Assembly: GCA_002315655.1 (NCBI GenBank)
Contig: DCHO01000081.1
Span: 113,490 to 124,268 of the forward strand
Source: Christensenella sp. UBA1750
GTDB taxonomy: Bacteria; Bacillota; Clostridia; Christensenellales; UBA1750
DNA: 10,779 nucleotides
Direction: 5' to 3'
Positions 1-4,940 of the stretch are shown in pieces; the first letter of the stretch is position 1, and each line of letters starts with the position of its first letter. The notes beneath the pieces are model-generated. The model ran no database searches and was not told the origin of the DNA. It saw only the letters and a program-made list of their open reading frames with translations. The position numbers and the translations under genes are program-made.

Positions 1-32
1 GCACATACAGCTGTGGTATTTTTATGGTGTGA
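1..32 (+). repeat. Leader repeat, copy 1 (left arm outside window)
   Basis: Positions 3-32 match positions 2321-2350 at about 27 of 30 bases, sharing the core ACATACAG, TGTGGTATTT and GTGTGA. In copy 2 this sequence is the right arm of a long inverted repeat, and the left arm of copy 1 would lie before the window. The distance from the shared core to the next ATG is almost the same in both copies (119 and 117 bases), although the DNA between is poorly conserved. Each copy is followed by a strong ribosome binding site. I infer a shared promoter or operator leader, not a coding feature. Confidence 0.6.
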
Positions 33-121
33 CAAGAAAAAACGGGAGTTAGATTTCTCGGGGGTTCGGTTTCATTCGGTTAATGGGTCGCAAATCCGGC
101 TATACATAGGGAGGTTTTTCA

Positions 122-1936
122 ATGTGCATGGTTGATTTCGGGTGTTACACCAATCATTCTCTTGGCATGAGTGTTGCCGCTGATTATAACAACTCTCATC
201 ACGAAAAGGGACGGCAATACACGTTTATCTGCGACAGATATTCCATTGCGGCTTTTCCGGAATTGAGCAGCCTAAGCGGTGGAATCCGTAATCATCTGCG
301 CTGCGGGCTTGAAATCGACATCCTTCACCGGAATCAGGTTATCCCGATCAAGTGCATTGCAGTTTCGGACAAAGGTATTGAAAACCTTTACCGCCTTGTC
401 GGACGTGCTGACGGAAAGCCTCTCTGCATTGAAGCATTGAGCAGCATTCGTGACGGAGTGCTTGTCGGTCTCTCCGATGGTTTTGAAATGTCGGAAATAT
501 GCGAGCTTGCCGATTTCTGGTATATAACGCCTTCTGTGTCCGAAACAGAGGGGATGAGATTCTATGATGCCGCGAAAAGAAGCGGGAAAGCTCTGTGTGT
601 TGCAACGAATGCCTGCTATGTGAATGAAAGTGATGAACCCATTTACCGTGCCTTGCAGCAAAGCGAGGATCTTGGATGCTTCAAAAACCGAGGCGTATGG
701 AAGCACATGATGTCAGAAGAAGAAATGTTCAGATGCTTTGCATTTCTCGGGAATCGGGCGGCAAGAGAAATTCTCATTGATAATCCGTTCAAGCTGCTTG
801 AACCCTATCAGGACTATCTTTGCCGTGAACCTTATCCGGTACTGTTTCACGGGAAGGAATACTCGTTTCCTATCGCAAATGCCGTTGAGACAGTTCGCAA
901 ACAGGCTGCGGAAAAGATGGAACAGTCCGCATATCACGGGAATGCTGCGGCAGAAAAGCGGTTGGATGAGGAACTGGATAATATGAAGGCCTATCAGGCG
1001 GAACGAATCATTATAAGCAGCCAAATATCCGAATATCTGAAAAAGAAAGGCTATCGCCCTTTGAACAAGGGCTGGGCTGGAGCTTCTTTTGCAGCATATC
1101 TGTTGAGAGCAACAAATGTCGATCCGATAAAGCATCATATTCCGTGGGAGATGTACTTTTCCGCGCCGGACCCCAAAGCTTATTCGATATGCCATTATCT
1201 GCCGGAAGCGATGAAATCCGAAAGAAAAGAACTACTTGAACGGTTGGTTCCGGGGAGCTTCATCCTGCCCTGCAGATATGAGTATGATATTCCTTTTCCG
1301 GCAAAAGCGGCGCTCGGAGCAGAATTGAACGATGCTCTCTATCCCTTGACGATGCCGCCCTTGACGCACGGGCTTTTCACATCGCAGGAGGAATGGATCG
1401 TGTTCCCCGCTGATTTCGATCAAGACCTCGCAAAAGGAATCTCAACACTCTCGCCGCGCCTGTTAAGCGGACATTTCCCCATCGTTGAGCTTTGCATTGA
1501 TAAGCGAATTGACAAAATCCGGCAAGACCTCTCTGACAAAAAAGTGCTTCTTCAGGAGAGCCGTGTTTCTGATGAACAGATAACAGAGACGGGGAAAAGA
1601 CTGTCACAATATGGAGGCGGCGGGTCGGGCAGAGAGTTCAAAACAGTGTTTTCTGAGGACTTATACTATCTGTTATTGCAAAACGGCGTTTCACAAAAGG
1701 ATGCCGTGCGCTTGGCAAATCATCTGCGCAAGGGGCTTTACAGTGCTGAGAAATATCGTATGTATGTGGAGGGGCTCTCTCAACGTTTGGTGTGCATTTT
1801 GAATAAGGCGGGCTTTTCCGAACAGTGTATTGCAGAAGAAATAACAAAAATCAAGTGGCTCTGTCCAAAGTCAGCGGCAGTGGAAGAAGCAGAGCTTGCT
1901 TTGCTTATTGAATCTATCTCAAAGAATGCAAATTGA
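122..1936 (+). CDS. Degenerate PolC-like protein (PHP and polymerase scaffold, catalytic residues lost)
   Basis: This 604-residue protein reads as a shortened relative of PolC, the Firmicute DNA polymerase III alpha subunit. PolC landmarks I recognise in order are: a PHP start where HLHT is replaced by CYTNH (8-12) and TDH by CDR (37-39), the GLEIDI strand (62-67), ATNACYVNESDEPIYRAL (161-178), FAFLGNRAAREILIDN (206-221), GWAGASFAAYLL (317-328, the RGSVGSSF loop), TNVDPIKHHI (331-340), a PGG-loop remnant near 414-434, a remnant of the LDILGHDDPT segment near 453-470, and KIKWLCPKSAA (576-586, normally KIKYMFPKAHA). The PHP histidines, the proofreading exonuclease insert, the PDIDLNF aspartates, the long palm stretch and everything after the KIK motif are missing or unrecognisable. 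It is therefore unlikely to polymerise or hydrolyse DNA. AGGGAGG at 108-114 sits 7 bases before the ATG. The frame is intact, so the gene may be under selection for another role such as DNA or clamp binding or interference with a polymerase. The next gene follows after 20 bases. The family link is firm; the function is unknown. Confidence 0.8.
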   Translation: MCMVDFGCYTNHSLGMSVAADYNNSHHEKGRQYTFICDRYSIAAFPELSSLSGGIRNHLRCGLEIDILHRNQVIPIKCIAVSDKGIENLYRLVGRADGKPLCIEALSSIRDGVLVGLSDGFEMSEICELADFWYITPSVSETEGMRFYDAAKRSGKALCVATNACYVNESDEPIYRALQQSEDLGCFKNRGVWKHMMSEEEMFRCFAFLGNRAAREILIDNPFKLLEPYQDYLCREPYPVLFHGKEYSFPIANAVETVRKQAAEKMEQSAYHGNAAAEKRLDEELDNMKAYQAERIIISSQISEYLKKKGYRPLNKGWAGASFAAYLLRATNVDPIKHHIPWEMYFSAPDPKAYSICHYLPEAMKSERKELLERLVPGSFILPCRYEYDIPFPAKAALGAELNDALYPLTMPPLTHGLFTSQEEWIVFPADFDQDLAKGISTLSPRLLSGHFPIVELCIDKRIDKIRQDLSDKKVLLQESRVSDEQITETGKRLSQYGGGGSGREFKTVFSEDLYYLLLQNGVSQKDAVRLANHLRKGLYSAEKYRMYVEGLSQRLVCILNKAGFSEQCIAEEITKIKWLCPKSAAVEEAELALLIESISKNAN

Positions 1937-1956
1937 AGGAAGAAGGAGAAAAATCT

Positions 1957-2262
1957 ATGATTATCTATCGTGCAGATGTAGAAATATACAGAAAGGAAAA
2001 CGGATGTTTTCTGACAAATGACGATTTTCGCTGTATTCTCTCCAAAACACTGGACGGTGCATTGCATGACGCGGTGGAATTCGTGCAGAACAGGCTTGCG
2101 GAATTGTATTTACCGGAGGATGAGTATGACACATTCGATTCGTGGATGGCCACAGAACCCGTAAGCGGTGACATCTGGATTTGTGAAGTAAATCTTGAAG
2201 CGGATGGATGTGGCAGCGAGAGAGTATATAATTTGGCAGGAAGGTTGGTATCGGAGTGCTGA
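1957..2262 (+). CDS. Hypothetical protein, 101 residues, co-transcribed with the PolC-like gene
   Basis: I do not recognise this family. The ATG at 1957 is preferred because AAGGAG at 1943-1948 lies 8 bases before it; an in-frame TTG at 1933 overlaps the upstream stop and has no such site. The protein is acidic, with no signal peptide or membrane segment. It begins MIIYRADVEIYRKENG, has a likely helix around residues 34-53 (LDGALHDAVEFVQNRLAELY), and ends with a beta-rich part containing DIWICEVNLEADG. It looks like a small soluble alpha/beta protein. It starts 20 bases after the PolC-like stop with no terminator between, so the two genes are probably one operon. Small uncharacterised proteins of this kind are typical cargo of clostridial integrative elements, but here that is only an inference. 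Confidence 0.7.
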   Translation: MIIYRADVEIYRKENGCFLTNDDFRCILSKTLDGALHDAVEFVQNRLAELYLPEDEYDTFDSWMATEPVSGDIWICEVNLEADGCGSERVYNLAGRLVSEC

Positions 2263-2297
2263 AAATGAGCCTCGATATTGCAATAACAGCATTACAG

Positions 2298-2331
2298 CAC
2301 CTGTATGTGCAAAATTCTGTACATACAGGTG
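2298..2331. repeat. Long inverted repeat in the leader (hairpin or operator)
   Basis: The arms CACCTGTATGTGCA (2298-2311) and TGTACATACAGGTG (2318-2331) pair over 14 positions with a single G-T wobble and a six-base loop. It begins 35 bases after the stop of the 101-residue gene. No T-run follows the stem, so a classical terminator is unlikely. The right arm overlaps a candidate -35 element (TGTACA, 2318-2323), so a repressor site or a regulatory RNA hairpin is more likely. The right arm is shared with the start of the window. Confidence 0.6.
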
Positions 2332-2346
2332 TGGTATTTATATAGT
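2318..2346 (+). promoter_or_regulatory. Candidate promoter within leader copy 2
   Basis: TGTACA (2318-2323) and TATAGT (2341-2346) are separated by 17 bases and match the sigma-A boxes at 4 and 5 of 6 positions. The -35 box lies inside the inverted repeat, which would let a protein bound there block transcription. In copy 1 the matching bases are weaker (TATGGT at 23-28), and its -35 box is partly outside the window. This is inferred from spacing and consensus only. Confidence 0.35.
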
Positions 2347-2350
2347 GTGA
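2319..2350 (+). repeat. Leader repeat, copy 2
   Basis: Positions 2321-2350 repeat positions 3-32 with three differences. The segment starts a leader of 117 bases that ends in a ribosome binding site and an ATG at 2438, the same arrangement as before the PolC-like gene. This suggests repeated gene units each carrying the same control region. Confidence 0.6.
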
Positions 2351-2435
2351 GAGGGAGGAGAACGGACAAGAATTAAATTTCCAAACATAGGTAGGGAAAT
2401 TACAACGTATTACGAATTATATATAGGAGGAACCG

Positions 2436-2909
2436 TTATGGCAAATATTGACAGTACAGCTCCGTCACAACGGCCATGTTGGGGTCCTCCTTTGTGGGGT
2501 CAACGGGCTTGACCGCGCCCCTGTCAACCTTGGGCAGGAAGGGAATGGCAGCGCCCACACAGAGCAGCAGAAGCAGGATGAGGAAGGGCAGAAGGCGCAG
2601 CCTGAGCAGCGCAATAAAGCCGCCGTCTTCCGTCTCCGCATACGCCGCCGTCTTGCGGAAGAGCTTGCTGTGATTGCCGTGCTTTGTCACATAGAGCCAC
2701 TTGTCCGCAAGCTCGATGCGCCCGATGTCCTTTTTCCTGTCGCGCTTCCGCTTCTCGAAGGTTTCGCCCGCAAGAACATAGTCCCTGTCGGGGAAGAGGG
2801 CATCCAGCCTGTCCCGGGAATACAGCGGCACTTCTTCGCCGTTGATTTTGAGCTTTTTGTCGTAGTCCTCTTTCAAGAGATACCTGAAGGTCTTATTGTT
2901 ATCTGCCAT
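2436..2909 (-). pseudogene. Single-pass membrane protein, 3' end truncated at a junction
   Basis: The frame encodes 157 residues. A basic cytoplasmic N-terminal part (1-105, rich in K, R and D) is followed by one strong membrane segment at about 106-125 (LLPFLILLLLLCVGAAIPFL) and a short outer stub beginning KVDRGAVKPVDPTKEDPN. The gene has its own AGGAG at 2916-2920, 6 bases before the ATG, and a candidate promoter at 2968-2996. The last eight or so residues and the stop codon come from the leader and start codon of the opposing fragment, so the natural C-terminus is missing. Clostridial proteins with this layout normally continue into an extracellular beta-rich domain after a similar Pro/Asp linker; I infer that this domain has been lost. 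The protein may still be made as a membrane stub. Function unknown. Confidence 0.6.
2438..2512 (+). pseudogene. Start of a lost gene behind leader copy 2 (5' fragment)
   Basis: AGGAGG at 2425-2430 sits 7 bases before the ATG at 2438, an excellent translation start. The frame reads MANIDSTAPSQ and then enters DNA that is the antisense of the neighbouring membrane-protein gene, stopping at 2512 after 24 codons. Only the first five to eight codons are likely to be original. The rest of the gene has been lost by deletion or insertion, or this is an assembly join. The original product cannot be identified. Confidence 0.45.
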
Positions 2910-2967
2910 GTTGATCTCCTTTTTTATTGATTAGATGATTAACAAAAGAATACAGTTAGCCATCGTC

Positions 2968-2996
2968 ATTATAAAAGAAATCGCACAGGCTGAAAA
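2968..2996 (-). promoter_or_regulatory. Candidate sigma-A promoter of the membrane-protein gene
   Basis: Read on the minus strand, TTTTCA (2991-2996) and a perfect TATAAT (2968-2973) are 17 bases apart. The -10 box lies 58 bases before the ATG of the truncated membrane-protein gene. The -10 match is strong and the -35 match is 4 of 6. Confidence 0.55.
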
Positions 2997-3085
2997 GTGC
3001 ATAAAAACCGCCGTTTTTTTCTACCCCCCCCGCAAAAATTAGATATTTTACAATGCTGTCGAAAAAATGTCGAGCTTGATGAAGC

Positions 3086-3149
3086 TTTTTCGCTTTTCAT
3101 AAGTGTTTGTTCGATTTTTACAGTAACTATTTTGCGTACAAGCGAAAAA
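3086..3149. repeat. 10-base inverted repeat upstream of the regulator promoter
   Basis: TTTTTCGCTT at 3086-3095 is the exact reverse complement of AAGCGAAAAA at 3140-3149. The right half ends two bases before the -35 box of the regulator gene. Such spaced half-sites can bind a regulator, possibly the encoded one, but AT-rich sequence can also produce this by chance. Confidence 0.3.
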
Positions 3150-3151
3150 CG

Positions 3152-3180
3152 TTGACAAATTCCCGATTTCGTACTATACT
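3152..3180 (+). promoter_or_regulatory. Strong sigma-A promoter of the regulator gene
   Basis: A perfect TTGACA (3152-3157) and TATACT (3175-3180, 5 of 6) are 17 bases apart. Transcription would start near 3187, giving a very short leader before the ribosome binding site at 3196-3201. Confidence 0.8.
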
Positions 3181-3195
3181 TGTAGACGGAAAGTA

Positions 3196-3201
3196 GAGGT
3201 G
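3196..3201 (+). promoter_or_regulatory. Ribosome binding site that decides a TTG start
   Basis: GAGGTG at 3196-3201 is the only good Shine-Dalgarno sequence here. It overlaps the in-frame GTG at 3199, which therefore cannot easily be the start, and lies 9 bases before TTG at 3211. Confidence 0.6.
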
Positions 3202-3210
3202 AAGAAAATT

Positions 3211-4425
3211 TTGAATTACATAACGACAGCCAAAGCGGCAGAAAAATGGGGTGTTTCTTCCAGCCTTGTTCTCAAGCTGGCTCAGAGCGGAAGGATTCCC
3301 GGAACCGTTCAGATCGGTACACGCTGGATGATTCCATCCGATGCGGACAAGCCGACTGACGGAAGAACAAGAGCGGCAAAGCTTGAAAAGGAACAGGAGA
3401 GCGAGGAATACCGCTATCCCGCCTTCGAAGGAAAAGAGGCTTCCTCTTTCTCTCCGCCGTTATGCGATGAAGAACTGAAAATCAAACAGGCGATCGAAAT
3501 GATCTATGCCTGCCGGTTCCGGGAGGCAGGCCGAGAGCTGCGTGTGCTGACCGATCTGATCTCACATACAACCAATTCCTGCCGTCGCGCCACGGCACTT
3601 CGGCTTGCCTGTATGCTCTGCATTTTTACAAATGACAAGAACATCTTCCTCAACTGTTATGAGCAATTAACTTCCATGATGCAGGAGGATTTCCCCAGAA
3701 AGCCGGAAATTCAGCAGATGCTTTATGAGCTGAATGCCACATTAGGAGAAACGCAGTATTATCAGGAGCATTTTGAAATTCTGCCGGGTTATGCTTATCA
3801 CGAGAGCTATCTGCCTCATCTTGCGGCGCTCAACGCTGTTTCTTTTTTCTATTCAGGTAAATCGGTTTCGCCGGCGCTGCTTCGGGGCTTTGAGCTGAAC
3901 TGTGCGCTTGTGGATACCACGGATAACTATGCGGACAGACAGACTCTTCACCTTTATCTGGGCTTTGCATACTACACTCTGCAAAAGCACAAGGAGGCAA
4001 ACATTCATCTGCGCCACGCCCTGAAACTGGCGGAAAAATACGAGCTTTATTATTGTATAGCCACGGAGTATTATTTCATCGAGGATGCTTTCAAAACCGT
4101 GTTGAATGATTTTTCGGAACAATTCAGGGATAGACTTCGGGCTTGTGCCTCAGGGATCCATGAGCATTATGTGAGCTTTATGGAAACCCTGTCCATGAAC
4201 AGTATATTTGCGCTCATGCTCCACAAGGAATACATTTATGTAATCTACGCTGCGCAGGGATTGACAAACAAGGAAGTCTCTGAACGAATGCACATCTCTG
4301 CCGTTACGGTCGCCAAACGGTATAGTGAAATCTATGCCCTTCTCGGAGTGAAGAACAAAGGTGAGCTGGTTAAGCTATACAGGGCAACTGTCACCAACGA
4401 AAACAACGATTCTACCGTTGTTTGA
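3211..4425 (+). CDS. Transcriptional regulator with N-terminal excisionase/MerR-like HTH and C-terminal LuxR HTH
   Basis: The protein has 404 residues from the TTG at 3211 (408 if the GTG at 3199 is used). The N-terminus, MNYITTAKAAEKWGVSSSLV followed by GRIPGTVQIGTRWMIP, is a helix-turn-helix with wing of the excisionase/MerR-like type (about 1-45). A charged linker (about 46-85) leads to a helical middle (about 90-335) with paired-helix features such as TLHLYLGFAYYTLQKHKEANIHL, suggesting TPR-like repeats for sensing or protein contact. The C-terminus (about 345-395, GLTNKEVSERMHISAVTVAK, then LLGVKNKGELVKLY) is a clear LuxR/GerE-type helix-turn-helix. No receiver or kinase domain is visible. 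The gene stands alone, with a strong promoter and its own terminator. Targets are unknown; autoregulation through the upstream inverted repeat is possible. The domain calls are firm and the role is inferred. Confidence 0.85.
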   Translation: MNYITTAKAAEKWGVSSSLVLKLAQSGRIPGTVQIGTRWMIPSDADKPTDGRTRAAKLEKEQESEEYRYPAFEGKEASSFSPPLCDEELKIKQAIEMIYACRFREAGRELRVLTDLISHTTNSCRRATALRLACMLCIFTNDKNIFLNCYEQLTSMMQEDFPRKPEIQQMLYELNATLGETQYYQEHFEILPGYAYHESYLPHLAALNAVSFFYSGKSVSPALLRGFELNCALVDTTDNYADRQTLHLYLGFAYYTLQKHKEANIHLRHALKLAEKYELYYCIATEYYFIEDAFKTVLNDFSEQFRDRLRACASGIHEHYVSFMETLSMNSIFALMLHKEYIYVIYAAQGLTNKEVSERMHISAVTVAKRYSEIYALLGVKNKGELVKLYRATVTNENNDSTVV

Positions 4426-4455
4426 AATCATCGGAAACAATCACATAACAAATAA

Positions 4456-4504
4456 AAAACGGCTGTCCACCGGGGAATTTTGCATCCCGGCAGACAGCCG
4501 TTTT
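4456..4504. terminator. Bidirectional intrinsic terminator
   Basis: AAAACGGCTGTC (4456-4467) pairs perfectly with GACAGCCGTTTT (4493-4504), and an inner CCGGG/CCCGG pairing lies within the loop. The stem is flanked by A-rich and T-rich ends, so it can stop the regulator transcript on the plus strand and the small gene at 4518-4733 on the minus strand. Confidence 0.9.
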
Positions 4505-4517
4505 ATGCTATTAAGTT

Positions 4518-4733
4518 TTACCACCATCCCATGGTGTTGAGAATGGCAACAACGAGATCAATCAGCTTACTCAGAAGCTCATTTTTGACCCCGGCAAAGA
4601 GCTCTTTCAGATAATCCAGGACATAGGCCTTCTTTTCATCCCCGCGGTCTTCACCCTCGATCAGGCTCTCCGCCTGACGGATGTATCGGGTTACGGTATT
4701 CCAACCCGGACACGTTTTGCATAAGACAAGCAT
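4518..4733 (-). CDS. Small protein resembling the C-terminal tail of LLH-type phage holins (possible remnant)
   Basis: The frame encodes 71 residues. From residue 15 the pattern RYIRQAESLIEGEDRGDEKK, then AYVLDYLKELF and LIDLVVAILNTMGWW, resembles the soluble C-terminal half of LLH-family phage holins, in which an AEQL-like helix is followed by G.EKK..V and a final LI...V..LN. Those proteins normally have 100 or more residues with an N-terminal membrane helix, and none is present here. The first residues, MLVLCKTCPGWNT, look unlike the family. The in-frame reading continues upstream without a stop to about 4810, and no good ribosome binding site or promoter is visible. It may be a decayed prophage gene or an unrelated small gene. 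It ends just before a good terminator. Confidence 0.4.
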   Translation of the reverse strand: MLVLCKTCPGWNTVTRYIRQAESLIEGEDRGDEKKAYVLDYLKELFAGVKNELLSKLIDLVVAILNTMGWW

Positions 4734-4884
4734 TCTGATGCTGCCCCTTTGCCATGTCTTCGGCTCCGTGATGTATTCTCGATAACCGATACGCCGGAAA
4801 GAGAAAAGTCACTTGCTATCATAAGGATTTTTGCTTCAAATAAAATATCAAGGCGTATCCGTTCTTATAAATGTGGCAATGACA

Positions 4885-4940
4885 GTAAACAGGCAGCCCG
4901 CAGACTTCCTTCCAAAGAGGCCTGTGGGCTGCCGGTTTAC
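4885..4940 (-). terminator. Strong hairpin directly after the oppA stop codon
   Basis: GTAAACAGGCAGCCCGCAG (4885-4903) pairs with CTGTGGGCTGCCGGTTTAC (4922-4940) with two mismatches in 19, leaving an 18-base loop. On the minus strand it begins at the base right after the TAA of oppA (4941-4943). There is no clean U-run after it, so it may act as a terminator or as a 3' stabilising stem for the operon RNA. Confidence 0.65.

Larger units (their letters stand above)
2910..3198. other. Divergent intergenic region, 289 bases, no gene
   Basis: The region is AT-rich and holds promoters for both neighbours: a minus-strand one near 2968-2996 and a strong plus-strand one at 3152-3180. It also contains two homopolymer runs (seven T near 3014 and eight C near 3025), a short hairpin AGCTT-GATG-AAGCT at 3073-3086, and a 10-base inverted repeat (3086-3095 with 3140-3149). 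I see no coding frame with a ribosome binding site. Confidence 0.6.

Noticed and set aside
272..706. A 144-codon minus-strand open frame inside the PolC-like gene.
   Set aside because: The plus-strand frame is longer, has a ribosome binding site and matches PolC; the antisense frame shows no family features.
2448..2930. A 160-codon plus-strand open frame opposite the membrane-protein gene.
   Set aside because: It starts with TTG without a ribosome binding site and mirrors the minus-strand gene, which has a promoter, a ribosome binding site and a sensible membrane helix.
3014..3032. Poly-T and poly-C runs as a terminator or phase-variable tract.
   Set aside because: No stem precedes the T-run as a terminator would need, and the tracts lie outside any clear promoter spacer or coding frame.
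4788..4859. An 8-base inverted repeat (GATACGCC and GGCGTATC).
   Set aside because: Short and widely spaced, with no promoter beside it; likely chance.
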